Below, piece after piece: positions 15,948 through 24,818 of a DNA stretch of 24,824 nucleotides (positions are counted from its first letter, which is position 1; each line of letters opens with the position of its first letter). A program made the position numbers and the translations under genes. Source of the DNA: an uncultured Pedobacter sp. (lineage in GTDB: Bacteria > Bacteroidota > Bacteroidia > Sphingobacteriales > Sphingobacteriaceae); contig CALLKE010000246.1 in NCBI GenBank assembly GCA_938008555.1, forward strand, positions 1-24,824. The letters run 5' to 3'. The notes beneath the pieces were generated by a model. The model was given only the letters and a program-made list of their open reading frames with translations, did no database searches and was not told where the DNA came from.

Positions 15948-17252
15948 CTATTTAACAGTTGTATCCTCTGTCATAGAGCCACGATTAAATGGACGAATAA
16001 TTAAACGTGTTCCACGATCATAACTAAAATAGTTCCACACCCAATTGACGAAAGTCACTACTTTATTTCTGAAGCCAACTAAAGACATCAGATGAACGAA
16101 CATCCAAACAAACCAAGCAAATACTCCTTGGAATCGAACATGACCAATATCTACCACCGCTCTATTCCGTCCAATGGTTGCCATCGAACCTTTATCAAAA
16201 TAAGCAAAAGCTTCAGGCTTCCTATTATTCATGAGCTTCACTAAGTTGGCAGCAAGTGTTTTACCCTGTTGAATAGCTACAGGTGCAACACAAGGATGTC
16301 CATTGGGATACTTATCTGTGATCATCACTGCAACATCGCCAATGGCAAAGATATTTTCGAATCCTAGCACACGATTATACATATCGACTTTAATACGACC
16401 ACGCATCACACTATCCTCAGGAATCCCAGCTAAAATGGCGCCCTTGATCCCTGCTGACCAAAGTACATTTTTCGTATTAATAGATTCACCCGTAGATAAG
16501 CGTATCGACTGACCATTATATCCCTCAACACGCACATTGGTATATACTTGTACACCGATTTTTTCCAAAAAGATTTTAGCACTTTTGGACGCCTGCTCAG
16601 ACATAGTCCCCAATAAGCTGGGAGATCCTTCTATCAAATGAATCGTTATGAAGTCAGAATCTAGCTCTGGATAGTCCTTAGGCAAAATGTGCATTCTCAA
16701 TTCAGCCAAAGCACCTGAGAGCTCAACACCCGTTGGCCCACCACCAACAACCACAAAATTTAACAGTGCATTTTTTCGAACAGCATCGGATTCAATCAAG
16801 GCCTCCTCTAAATTCTGAAGAATCATACTTCGAAGATTTAAAGCCTCAGGGATCGTTTTCATGGGCATTGCGTAGTGCTCCACTTCTTTCTGGCCAAAGA
16901 AATTAGTATCTGATCCAGTAGCAATGACTAAATAATCATAATAGATGGGCCCAATAGTTGTTTCAAGCATGTTTTCCGACGGAATCACTTTGGTAACCTC
17001 AGCCATTCTAAAATTAAAACGATCCTGACCTTTAAAAATTTTCCGTAACGGAAAAGCAATAGAATCAGCTTCTAACCCACCCGTAGCCACCTGATAAAGC
17101 AATGGCTGAAAAGTGTGATAATTGTGTCTATCCAGCATTAAAACCTGAATATTTTTATTTTTTAGGCTTTTGGCAAGCACGACTCCCCCAAATCCACCAC
17201 CAATAATTACAATTTGAGGAGTTTTATTTGAGGTAATTGGAGATGCTTTCAT
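15948..17252 (-). CDS. ndh: Type II NADH dehydrogenase (NDH-2), FAD-dependent
   Basis: NDH-2 is a single-subunit, non-proton-pumping enzyme that passes electrons from NADH to quinone at the inner face of the membrane. At 434 residues it is a typical length. Two dinucleotide-binding motifs are present: VIIGGGFGG (15-23, FAD) and VVVGGGPTGVELSG (167-180, NADH). HTFQPLLYQVATG (46-58), NIFAIGDVA and PVAIQQGKTLA, the last close to the quinone/FAD site, are also typical. The C-terminal stretch from about 386 to 423 is rich in Trp, Phe and Val (FAWFVWMFVHLMSLVGF) and resembles the membrane-anchoring end of NDH-2. ATG at 17252. The HMG-CoA lyase gene follows after 23 bp. Other pyridine-nucleotide disulfide oxidoreductase functions are possible but less likely. 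Confidence 0.9.
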   Translation of the reverse strand: MKASPITSNKTPQIVIIGGGFGGVVLAKSLKNKNIQVLMLDRHNYHTFQPLLYQVATGGLEADSIAFPLRKIFKGQDRFNFRMAEVTKVIPSENMLETTIGPIYYDYLVIATGSDTNFFGQKEVEHYAMPMKTIPEALNLRSMILQNLEEALIESDAVRKNALLNFVVVGGGPTGVELSGALAELRMHILPKDYPELDSDFITIHLIEGSPSLLGTMSEQASKSAKIFLEKIGVQVYTNVRVEGYNGQSIRLSTGESINTKNVLWSAGIKGAILAGIPEDSVMRGRIKVDMYNRVLGFENIFAIGDVAVMITDKYPNGHPCVAPVAIQQGKTLAANLVKLMNNRKPEAFAYFDKGSMATIGRNRAVVDIGHVRFQGVFAWFVWMFVHLMSLVGFRNKVVTFVNWVWNYFSYDRGTRLIIRPFNRGSMTEDTTVK

Positions 17253-17290
17253 ATGGACTCTAATAAATATTTCCTGATAAATAAAATATA

Positions 17291-17310
17291 AAAAAGCTTT
17301 TGAGCTTCTT
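17291..17310 (-). terminator. Possible intrinsic terminator after the ferredoxin gene
   Basis: On the minus strand AAGAAGCT-CAAA-AGCTTTTT forms an 8-bp stem with one G-T pair and runs into TTTTTATATTTT. It is about 100 bp after the ferredoxin stop and 39 bp before the ndh ATG, so it could instead act as a leader attenuator of ndh. Confidence 0.4.
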
Positions 17311-17331
17311 CATTAAGAGGCAAGCTCCTTC

Positions 17332-17339
17332 CAAATTTA
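17332..17339 (-). promoter_or_regulatory. Possible -7 box for ndh
   Basis: The minus strand reads TAAATTTG, matching TAnnTTTG, about 80 bp before the ndh ATG. No good -33 element was seen, so this is weak evidence. Confidence 0.3.
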
Positions 17340-17409
17340 TCAATCCATAAAAGAATTCTACAGAAAAATAAGAAGTCATCTTCTCTGGAAGAGACTTAAA
17401 ATAAGATTC

Positions 17410-17730
17410 CTATTGCTCATCTCCACGAATACGAAATACCATACCATCCATCTCTTTACTAATCCGTAACTGACAAGCTAGCCGACTATCAAAGCCTGCA
17501 TCAGGCAAAGTATCCAACATATTCATTTCGTCATCTCCAGCAGTTGGAAGATCATCATACCCTTCAAGCACCTGTACATGGCAGGTAGCACATAAAGCCA
17601 TTCCTCCGCAAGTTGCTAAAATGGAGTAATCAGACGCCTTTAGAACCTCCATCAAGCTCAAATTGATATCGGTAGGCACCTCAATGGGCTGCTGCTCCCC
17701 ATTGCGATCTTCAATTGTAATTGTGATCAT
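17410..17730 (-). CDS. [2Fe-2S] ferredoxin, adrenodoxin type
   Basis: This is a small electron carrier of 106 residues. The four cluster ligands are C41, C47, C50 and C86 (C-x5-C-x2-C-x35-C), seen in ATCGGMALCATCHVQ and SRLACQLRI. This spacing is that of the vertebrate/adrenodoxin and Isc-type ferredoxins, not the plant type. The start codon directly follows the stop codon of the upstream reductase gene (no spacer), so the two are co-transcribed and very likely translationally coupled. The reductase is therefore the probable electron donor. The acceptor is not in the window; iron-sulfur cluster assembly, a hydroxylase or a desaturase are possibilities. Confidence 0.92.
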   Translation of the reverse strand: MITITIEDRNGEQQPIEVPTDINLSLMEVLKASDYSILATCGGMALCATCHVQVLEGYDDLPTAGDDEMNMLDTLPDAGFDSRLACQLRISKEMDGMVFRIRGDEQ

Positions 17731-18735
17731 CTAGAAGCTATTAACTCCGTAAACAGTGGTATACTTAAAACTCAATTTCTGATCGGGATAAACGTGCTTG
17801 AATGCACTTTGAGCCATCAGAGCCGCTTCATGAAAGCCACACAGTATCAATTTTAGCTTTCCAGGATAAGTATTGATATCGCCAATGGCGTAAATGCCTT
17901 CCACATTTGTTGAATAATCGAATGTATTTACCTCGATAGCTGATTTATCAATATTTAGGCCCCAAGTTCCAATCGGGCCTAATTTAGGGCTTAGCCCAAA
18001 TAAGGGAATCAAATAATCCGTTTCTATCGACTTCTTTATCTTATCTCGACCGATATAAGAAACTTCATTCAGTTTGCCATTACCTGATACACTAACCAAA
18101 TTAGATTGCAAAATTAGATCAATCACTCCTTCACGAGCCAGTTCAAACACTTTTTCTGCAGAATCTGGGGCTCCTCTAAAGGTATCGCCACGATGAATCA
18201 AAGTCACTCGCTCGGCAACATCAGCTAAAAATATTGTCCAATCCAGAGCCGAATCACCTCCTCCCGCTAAAATCACTTTCTTTGCACGGAAATGCTCTGG
18301 GTTTTTAACCATGTACTCCACACCCTTTCCTTCAAAATTAGCGAGATCCTGAACATCTGGTTTACGTGGTTCAAAGCATCCCAAGCCGCCCGCAATAACT
18401 ACTACAGAGGCATGAATGAGACTTCCATCACTCGTTCCAACGATATATGAGCCGTCATCTTGTTTCAACAATGTTTCCACACGTTCTCCCAATGTAAACT
18501 CAGGCTTAAATGGTGCTATTTGCTCCATTAAACGATCAATAAGATCTTGTGCATCAATAGTGGGATAACCTGGGATATCATAAATAGGCTTACGGGGGTA
18601 TATTTCCGACAACTGCCCCCCAACTTGTGGTAACGTATCAATCAAATGACAACGCATTTTGAGTAAACCGGCTTCAAAAACTGCAAACAATCCCACCGGA
18701 CCCGCACCGATGATACATATATCTGTTTTAATCAT
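17731..18735 (-). CDS. Ferredoxin--NADP+ reductase, thioredoxin-reductase-like
   Basis: The FAD enzyme passes electrons between NADPH and ferredoxin. It has 334 residues with an N-terminal FAD motif CIIGAGPVGLF (7-17). The PQVGGQLSEIYP segment (36-47) and YDIPGYPTI (52-60) are hallmarks of the TrxR-like FNR group (Chlorobium and Bacillus YumC type). The NADPH motif is GGGDSALDW (158-166), and IYAIGDINTYPGK with GFHEAALMAQSAF forms the second FAD contact. The CxxC redox pair of true thioredoxin reductases is absent from the NADPH domain, which supports FNR over thioredoxin reductase. A C-terminal extension ending TTVYGVNSF also fits this group. Its stop abuts the ferredoxin start. The gene is divergent from hsdM. 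Confidence 0.92.
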   Translation of the reverse strand: MIKTDICIIGAGPVGLFAVFEAGLLKMRCHLIDTLPQVGGQLSEIYPRKPIYDIPGYPTIDAQDLIDRLMEQIAPFKPEFTLGERVETLLKQDDGSYIVGTSDGSLIHASVVVIAGGLGCFEPRKPDVQDLANFEGKGVEYMVKNPEHFRAKKVILAGGGDSALDWTIFLADVAERVTLIHRGDTFRGAPDSAEKVFELAREGVIDLILQSNLVSVSGNGKLNEVSYIGRDKIKKSIETDYLIPLFGLSPKLGPIGTWGLNIDKSAIEVNTFDYSTNVEGIYAIGDINTYPGKLKLILCGFHEAALMAQSAFKHVYPDQKLSFKYTTVYGVNSF

Positions 18736-18842
18736 ATTTACTGCTTCTTGATCTTAAACCTTTTCTTGGTGTGTTTTTTTGTTGGAGATAAACCCCGATT
18801 CAATACATCCACAAAGGCAAATTTTATAAAAAAATAATGCCG

Positions 18843-18850
18843 CAAATTTA
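18843..18850 (-). promoter_or_regulatory. Possible -7 box for the FNR-ferredoxin pair
   Basis: The minus strand reads TAAATTTG, a match to TAnnTTTG, about 108 bp upstream of the reductase ATG in the 236-bp divergent region. No convincing -33 element was found at the usual spacing. Confidence 0.32.
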
Positions 18851-18934
18851 GGCTTTTTAAGCTGAAAAGCGTATGATAATTATGTAAGAACAACAGACTA
18901 CTCGGTTTTAAACCATTAACAAAGCCATAAAATG

Positions 18935-18942
18935 TAAATTTG
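18935..18942 (+). promoter_or_regulatory. Probable -7 box for the hsdMSR operon
   Basis: TAAATTTG matches TAnnTTTG and ends 29 bp before the hsdM ATG, a sensible leader length. The -33 region has only a T-rich GGTTTT at a longer than ideal distance. Confidence 0.42.
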
Positions 18943-18971
18943 CAGCTCTTTAAAATCAGAAAACCCGATAA

Positions 18972-20546
18972 ATGAGTGACGATCAAAAAAAGCAGCTAGA
19001 ACAACAACTTTGGAACATAGCCAACACCCTACGAGGCAAAATGAATGCCGATGAGTTTCGCGACTATATTTTGGGGTTTATTTTTTACAAGTACCTATCC
19101 GAAAAAATAGAGCTTTATGCCAATAACACTGTTTTAAAAGAAGATAATTTAACATTTAGAAATATAGATGATACTACTGACCAAGGAGCACAAGCAATAG
19201 CTACGGTGAGAGATGAATCGCTAGGAAAACTAGGTTACTTTCTAAAACCCAACGAATTATTTAGCAAAATAGCCAAACGTGGCAATAACGATATGGAGGG
19301 TGTAAGCAGTTTCATCATCGAAGATTTGCAGAAGATTTTGGTCAATATCCAACAGAGTACCATGGGCACTGCAAGCGAGGATGATTTCGACAACCTGTTT
19401 GAGGATATGGATTTAAACAGCACCAAACTGGGTAAAACGCCCGAGGCTCGGAACGAAGTTATTTCCAAAGTGCTTTCCCATTTAGATCAAATAGACTTTA
19501 AACTCGAAGATACCGAACTCGACATATTGGGTGATGCCTACGAATACCTGATTGGCCAATTTGCAAGTGGTGCAGGCAAAAAAGCAGGCGAGTTTTATAC
19601 ACCGCAAGAGGTTAGTAAAATTTTGGCAAAAATTGTAACCACCGGAAAAAACAAGCTAAAGTCCGTGTATGACCCTACTTGTGGCTCAGGCTCGTTGTTA
19701 TTGCGAGTGGCTAAAGAGGTGGAAGAGGTCGTCAATTTTTACGGTCAAGAAATGAATCGGACGACGTATAATCTAGCACGCATGAACATGATTTTGCATG
19801 ATGTCGAATACCGCAAATTCGATATTAAACAAGAAGATACCTTAGAACACCCACAACATCTGAACAAACAGTTTGAGGCCATTGTCGCAAATCCCCCATT
19901 TTCGGCTCATTGGAGCGCCAATCCTTTATTTACGTCGGACGACCGATTCAGCCAATATGGCCGACTAGCACCCTCCAGTAAAGCCGATTTTGCTTTTGTG
20001 CAACACATGATTCACCATCTGGCCGACAATGGAACCATGGCCTTGGTATTACCTCACGGTGCTTTGTTTCGTGGCGGGGCCGAGCAACACATTCGTAAAT
20101 ACCTGATTGAAGACCGCAACTACTTAGATGCCGTGATTGGTTTGCCTGCCAATATTTTTTATGGCACCAGTATTCCTACCTGCATCATGGTGTATAAAAA
20201 ATGCCGCGAAGCCAGTGAGGATATTTTATTTATTGATGCGAGTAGGCACTTCGACAAGGTGAAAACTCAGAATGTATTGCGCGACGAACATATCGACAAA
20301 ATCATCAACACCTACCGTACCCGAACTGAGGAAGGCAAGTATAGCAAACGTGTCGCACTACAGGAAATAGCCGACAACGACTATAATCTCAATATCCCTC
20401 GCTACGTGGATACGTTTGAAGCGGAAGAACCCATCGACATCAATGCCATCGCTGCCGAACTAAAAGCCTTGGATGCACAGATGACTGAAACGGACCAACG
20501 CATTGCCAGTTTTTGTAAGGAATTAAATATTTCAACGCCTTTTTAG
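18972..20546 (+). CDS. hsdM: Type I restriction-modification system, DNA methyltransferase subunit HsdM
   Basis: HsdM methylates adenine N6 at the site chosen by HsdS and is required in both the methylase (M2S) and the restriction complex (R2M2S). At 524 residues it is the usual length. The N-terminal HsdM helical domain begins LEQQLWNIANTLRGKM with DYILGFIFYKYLSEK. GEFYTPQEVSKIL (206-218), the SAM-binding motif YDPTCGSGSLLL (233-244), GQEMNRTTYNLARMNM and the catalytic motif IV NPPF (307-310) are all present. The gene is intact, starts at ATG 18972, and its stop is immediately followed by the hsdS ATG, so translation is likely coupled. Confidence 0.97.
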   Translation: MSDDQKKQLEQQLWNIANTLRGKMNADEFRDYILGFIFYKYLSEKIELYANNTVLKEDNLTFRNIDDTTDQGAQAIATVRDESLGKLGYFLKPNELFSKIAKRGNNDMEGVSSFIIEDLQKILVNIQQSTMGTASEDDFDNLFEDMDLNSTKLGKTPEARNEVISKVLSHLDQIDFKLEDTELDILGDAYEYLIGQFASGAGKKAGEFYTPQEVSKILAKIVTTGKNKLKSVYDPTCGSGSLLLRVAKEVEEVVNFYGQEMNRTTYNLARMNMILHDVEYRKFDIKQEDTLEHPQHLNKQFEAIVANPPFSAHWSANPLFTSDDRFSQYGRLAPSSKADFAFVQHMIHHLADNGTMALVLPHGALFRGGAEQHIRKYLIEDRNYLDAVIGLPANIFYGTSIPTCIMVYKKCREASEDILFIDASRHFDKVKTQNVLRDEHIDKIINTYRTRTEEGKYSKRVALQEIADNDYNLNIPRYVDTFEAEEPIDINAIAAELKALDAQMTETDQRIASFCKELNISTPF

Positions 20547-21776
20547 ATGATGGATACGGATTTACGAATAGAAAAGAAAAAGAGGGTGCCGAGTTTACGT
20601 TTTGCAGGGTTTGATGGGGAATGGGAGGTGAAGAGGTTGGGAGAAGTGGCTGAAATTAATCCTTCAAATAAAAATCTGCCAAATAAATTCATTTACATTG
20701 ATTTAGAAAGCGTAATTAATGGTGAATTATTAAAAGAAAAAGTAGTTCTAAAAAACGAATCACCAAGCAGAGCCCAAAGAGTATTAAAACCAAATGATAT
20801 TTTATTTCAAATGGTAAGACCTTATCAAATGAATAATTTATTTTTTGACAAAAATGGCATATATGTTGCATCAACTGGTTATGCCCAAATTCGAACAAAT
20901 CAAAGTACAAGGTTCATCTATCAATATTTACATTTTCAAAAATTCATTGATAAGGTAATTGAAAGATGTACTGGAACAGGTTATCCTGCAATTAATTCAA
21001 CTGATTTATCTAAAATTCCAATCAACCTCCCTACCCTACCCGAGCAACAAAAAATAGCCTCTTTCCTCACAGCAGTAGATGAAAAACTACAAGCCTTAAA
21101 GCAACAGAAAAATCTTTTGGAACAGTATAAAAAGGGCATAATGCAAAGAATATTCTCGCAAGAGATACGCTTTAAGGATGATAACAGGAAAGCGTTTGGG
21201 GAGTGGGAAATGAAGAAGTTGGGGGAGGTATTATTTGAGCACAAAAAACGTAACGAAAAAGGGAAAATAGCTGAGGTTTTTTCAGTCGCTAAAAACAAGG
21301 GAGTTATCAATCAAATTGAACATTTAGGGCGGTCCTATGCATCCAAAATAACCTCTAATTACAAAGTTGTTTTTCCCTACGACATTGTATACACTAAAAG
21401 TCCAACAAGTGATTTTCCCTTTGGAGTAATTAAACAAAACAAACTCGAAAGGACTGGAATTGTTTCCGTCTTATACGCTGTTTTCTCTCCCGTAAATAAA
21501 GATCTAGGCTTCCTACTAGATTATTATTTTTCAAACCCTATAAATACTTTTAATTATTTAAATCCACTGGTGCAAAAAGGCGCAAAAAACACAATGAATA
21601 TTAGCAATGATGACTTTTTATATGGAGCAACAATTTTACTCCCGCCATCCGAAAAAGAGCAAACTAAAATCGCCCATTTCCTCTCAGCCATTGACGAAAA
21701 AATAAGTCACTGCCAAGTGCATATCACCAAGATGGAGCAGTATAAAAAAGGATTGTTACAGCAGTTGTTTGTGTGA
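20547..21776 (+). CDS. hsdS: Type I restriction-modification system, specificity subunit HsdS
   Basis: HsdS reads the split DNA target and holds HsdM and HsdR together. It has 409 residues with the classical two-fold layout. Target-recognition domain 1 (about 24-160) begins DGEWEVKRLGEVAEIN. A central conserved coiled coil (about 163-210) has LPEQQKIASFLTAVDEKL and LLEQYKKGIMQRIF. Domain 2 (about 217-365) begins FGEWEMKKLGEVLFEH. A second coiled coil (366-409) has SEKEQTKIAHFLSAIDEK and MEQYKKGLLQQLF. Both halves are complete, so a bipartite target is expected; its sequence cannot be read from this. The recognition domains look markedly AT-rich compared with hsdM, consistent with exchange of these modules. 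The gene abuts hsdM with no spacer. The first two codons are both ATG, so either could initiate. Confidence 0.96.
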   Translation: MMDTDLRIEKKKRVPSLRFAGFDGEWEVKRLGEVAEINPSNKNLPNKFIYIDLESVINGELLKEKVVLKNESPSRAQRVLKPNDILFQMVRPYQMNNLFFDKNGIYVASTGYAQIRTNQSTRFIYQYLHFQKFIDKVIERCTGTGYPAINSTDLSKIPINLPTLPEQQKIASFLTAVDEKLQALKQQKNLLEQYKKGIMQRIFSQEIRFKDDNRKAFGEWEMKKLGEVLFEHKKRNEKGKIAEVFSVAKNKGVINQIEHLGRSYASKITSNYKVVFPYDIVYTKSPTSDFPFGVIKQNKLERTGIVSVLYAVFSPVNKDLGFLLDYYFSNPINTFNYLNPLVQKGAKNTMNISNDDFLYGATILLPPSEKEQTKIAHFLSAIDEKISHCQVHITKMEQYKKGLLQQLFV

Positions 21777-21823
21777 GTAAATAGCTATCATTGCAAAAAA
21801 AATCTACTAAAAAGCAAATACCG

Positions 21824-24697
21824 ATGGCTAAAGAACTAGAAGCAGCATTAGAACATGAATTGCTGCTTCAACTACAACAATTAGGATACGAATCAGTAGC
21901 CGTACACGACGAAAAAACACTGCTCCACAATCTAAAAAAACAACTAGAGAAGCATAACAACACGCAACTCAGTCCAAGAGAGTTCGATCGGGTATTGAAT
22001 ATTTTAAACAAGGGAACCATATTCGAAAAAGCCCAAACACTGCGCCAAAAACAACATATCCTGCGTGACAATGGCGACAATTTATATTTCGATTTTATTA
22101 ACACCACACACTGGTGCCAAAACCAGTTTCAGATAACCAACCAAATAAAAATAGATGGCACGTATAGCAATCGCTACGATGTCACCCTGCTCATCAATGG
22201 CTTGCCATTGGTACAAATAGAACTCAAACGCAAGGGTTTAGGGCTCAAAGAAGCTTTCAATCAAATCAATCGGTATCAAAAATATTCCTTTGGAGCTAGC
22301 GAAGGGCTCTTCCAATACATCCAAATTTTCATCATCAGTAATGGAGTGAATACCAAATATTATAGCAACAATCAAAAACTAACATTTAAACAAACCTTTT
22401 ACTGGACCGACGAAAAAAACAAACGGCTCACCAATATTTTAAATGATTTTACAAGCGATTTTTTGCAGCCATGCCACATCAGTAAAATGATTTGCCAATA
22501 CACAGTGCTTAACGAAACCCGCAGCCAATTAATGGTGCTTCGCCCCTACCAATATTATGCGGTCGAGTCGTTGATTGATCGGGTTAAAAACAGCAACAAA
22601 AATGGATACATATGGCATACCACGGGTTCGGGCAAAACACTCACCTCGTTTAAGGCAAGTCAGGTTTTAATGAATTTACCACAAATAAAAAAAGTGGTTT
22701 TTGTGGTCGATCGAAAAGATTTAGATTATCAGACCAATAAAGAATTTAACAGCTTCAGTAAAGGATGTATTGATGGGACCAACAATACCCAGCAACTCGT
22801 CAATCAATTTACCGACGACACCAAACTGATTGTAACTACCATTCAGAAACTAAATACAGCTATCAGCAAAACGCAGTATTTAGATGAAATGGGAACCTTA
22901 AAAAACGAGCGCATCGTATTTATTTTCGATGAATGTCATCGCTCCCAATTTGGCGAAACCCATAGCCGTATCAACCAGTTTTTCAATAATATCCAACTAT
23001 TTGGTTTTACAGGGACTCCCATTTTTGCCGATAATGCCGTTGCCAATGAGCGAGGCAAACGAACTACAACCGAATTGTTTGGCGAGTGTTTACATAAATA
23101 TGTCATTACAGATGCTATCAGAGACGAAAACGTATTAAAGTTTTCAGTCGAATATATAGGTCGATATAAAAAGAAGGACGACAGAGCGACTGAAATTGAT
23201 ATCAATGTAGAAGATATTGATACCAAAGAATTGATGGAATCATCCAACCGATTAGAAAAAATAGCGAATTACATTATTGCCAATCACAAACGAAAAACCC
23301 ATAATCAGGAGTTTACAGCAATGTTTTGTGTAAGCAGTGTGGATACGCTCATTAAATATTATGACATCTTCGAAGAAAAGAAAGAAGCAGGAAAACACAA
23401 CTTACGTATTGCCACCATCTTTAGTTATACCAACAATGAAGACGGTGCTGATGCAGATGGTTTCATTCCAGAAGAATTATCGGTAGTAGAAGAGCCCGCA
23501 GCACTATATGGTTTACACATGCACAACAGAGAGAAATTAGACGAGTATATTGGGCATTATAACCAACTGTTTGGGACCAAGTTCTCGACCAAGGACAGTG
23601 AATCATTTTATAATTATTACAACGATATTTCCAAAAAAGTAAAAAATCGCGAAATAGACATTTTATTGGTGGTGAATATGTTTCTCACAGGTTTTGACAG
23701 CCCTGGATTGAATACACTTTATGTAGATAAAAATTTAAAATACCATGGTTTAATACAAGCCTATTCGCGAACAAACAGAATAGAAAATGAGCGAAAATCT
23801 CAGGGAAATATAGTGGTGTTTCGTAATTTGAAATCTGCTACCGACCAAGCCATCACACTATTTAGCAACAAAGAAGCTGTTGATATCATTATCATGGGCC
23901 CCCTTGACAATTACATCAAAAAATTTAACGGAGCCGTTGATGAACTGCGTAGCATTACACCAACGGTAGATAGTGTCAATTATTTGCAGGATGAAAATGA
24001 AGAACTGGCCTTTATAAAAGCATTTAGAGAGCTAATACGCATCAAAATTGTACTCGCCTCTTTTTCTGATTTCAACTGGAATGATTTGACCATGGACGAA
24101 CAGACTTTTGAAGATTATAAATCCAAGTATTTAGATTTATGGCAGACCACCAAAAGAAATAATCAAAAAGAAAAAGTGTCAATCATCAACGACGTCGATT
24201 TTGAATTGGAGCTCATTCATCGTGACGAAATCAATGTTGCTTACATCCTTGGACTCATTGTTCGACTAAAATTTGGCAAACAAGCAGAGGCCGATAAAAT
24301 ACGAAATGAGATTACCACCCTACTCAATACTGAAGTAGAACTACGAAGCAAACGCGAATTAATAGAACAGTTTATTCAAAATAATTTACCCCAAATTAAA
24401 AACAGCGATGATGTTCAATACCAATTTGATACATTTTGGGAAGAGGAATACCAAAAAGCACTGAATCAATTGATAAAAGATGAAGATCTATCCTTGATAA
24501 AAACACAATCACTCATTGCCGACTACCTGTTCACTGAAAGAAAGCCCCTGCGCGACGAGATTCTCGATTTAATTGAAGGAGAAAAACCAAAATTAGCAGA
24601 ACGAAAAAATACAGGTGATCGCATTTTAAGGAAAATAACAGCTTTCATGGAAACACATATCAACGATTTTGCAGAGTCAGATTATGCTAGCAAGTAA
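21824..24697 (+). CDS. hsdR: Type I restriction-modification system, restriction/translocase subunit HsdR
   Basis: HsdR translocates DNA using ATP and cuts it at a distance from unmethylated sites. The version from ATG 21824 has 957 residues. The frame could begin 11 codons earlier at a TTG (21791), but that start lacks support. The PD-(D/E)xK nuclease near the N-terminus has D119 (RYDVTLLI) and E133-x-K135 (QIELKRKG). The helicase part has Walker A TTGSGKT (266-272), VVDRKDLDYQ, the DECH box (369-372), FGFTGTPIF (motif III), FLTGFDSPGLNTLYVDK and QAYSRTNR (motif VI). The C-terminal part is the helical HsdM/S-binding region. It follows hsdS after 47 bp. All motifs look intact, so the system is probably active. 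Confidence 0.96.
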   Translation: MAKELEAALEHELLLQLQQLGYESVAVHDEKTLLHNLKKQLEKHNNTQLSPREFDRVLNILNKGTIFEKAQTLRQKQHILRDNGDNLYFDFINTTHWCQNQFQITNQIKIDGTYSNRYDVTLLINGLPLVQIELKRKGLGLKEAFNQINRYQKYSFGASEGLFQYIQIFIISNGVNTKYYSNNQKLTFKQTFYWTDEKNKRLTNILNDFTSDFLQPCHISKMICQYTVLNETRSQLMVLRPYQYYAVESLIDRVKNSNKNGYIWHTTGSGKTLTSFKASQVLMNLPQIKKVVFVVDRKDLDYQTNKEFNSFSKGCIDGTNNTQQLVNQFTDDTKLIVTTIQKLNTAISKTQYLDEMGTLKNERIVFIFDECHRSQFGETHSRINQFFNNIQLFGFTGTPIFADNAVANERGKRTTTELFGECLHKYVITDAIRDENVLKFSVEYIGRYKKKDDRATEIDINVEDIDTKELMESSNRLEKIANYIIANHKRKTHNQEFTAMFCVSSVDTLIKYYDIFEEKKEAGKHNLRIATIFSYTNNEDGADADGFIPEELSVVEEPAALYGLHMHNREKLDEYIGHYNQLFGTKFSTKDSESFYNYYNDISKKVKNREIDILLVVNMFLTGFDSPGLNTLYVDKNLKYHGLIQAYSRTNRIENERKSQGNIVVFRNLKSATDQAITLFSNKEAVDIIIMGPLDNYIKKFNGAVDELRSITPTVDSVNYLQDENEELAFIKAFRELIRIKIVLASFSDFNWNDLTMDEQTFEDYKSKYLDLWQTTKRNNQKEKVSIINDVDFELELIHRDEINVAYILGLIVRLKFGKQAEADKIRNEITTLLNTEVELRSKRELIEQFIQNNLPQIKNSDDVQYQFDTFWEEEYQKALNQLIKDEDLSLIKTQSLIADYLFTERKPLRDEILDLIEGEKPKLAERKNTGDRILRKITAFMETHINDFAESDYASK

Positions 24698-24715
24698 ATT
24701 TCAATAGAAATTTAC
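24694..24715 (+). terminator. Hairpin at the end of hsdR, possible terminator
   Basis: A perfect 9-bp stem GTAAATTTC/GAAATTTAC with loop AATA overlaps the hsdR stop codon. It is AT-rich and not followed by a T run, so terminator strength is doubtful. Confidence 0.35.
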
Positions 24716-24796
24716 GCAACATGGTCGACTGAATCCCATTATCATAGGAGTTGTTTACGGTTTTAATGTAATAAAAAAGGATTTCCAATAAATGTT

Positions 24797-24818
24797 GAGT
24801 TTTGTGGTTGCAAAACTC
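24797..24818. other. Short inverted repeat near the window end
   Basis: GAGTTTTG and CAAAACTC form an 8-bp stem around the loop TGGTTG. The window ends 6 bp later, so it is unclear whether this belongs to a downstream element. Confidence 0.35.

Noticed and set aside
17731..18735. Annotation as thioredoxin reductase
   Set aside because: The CxxC redox pair is missing and the sequence has the FNR-type segment PQVGGQLSEIYP and a C-terminal extension, so ferredoxin-NADP reductase fits better.
18738..18986. Minus-strand 82-codon frame upstream of the reductase gene
   Set aside because: It covers the divergent promoter region and overlaps the hsdM start on the other strand; its composition is Leu/Phe/Lys-rich from AT-rich DNA with no family resemblance.
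22936..23247. 103-codon minus-strand frame inside hsdR
   Set aside because: Antisense to the conserved helicase motifs of HsdR; no independent support.
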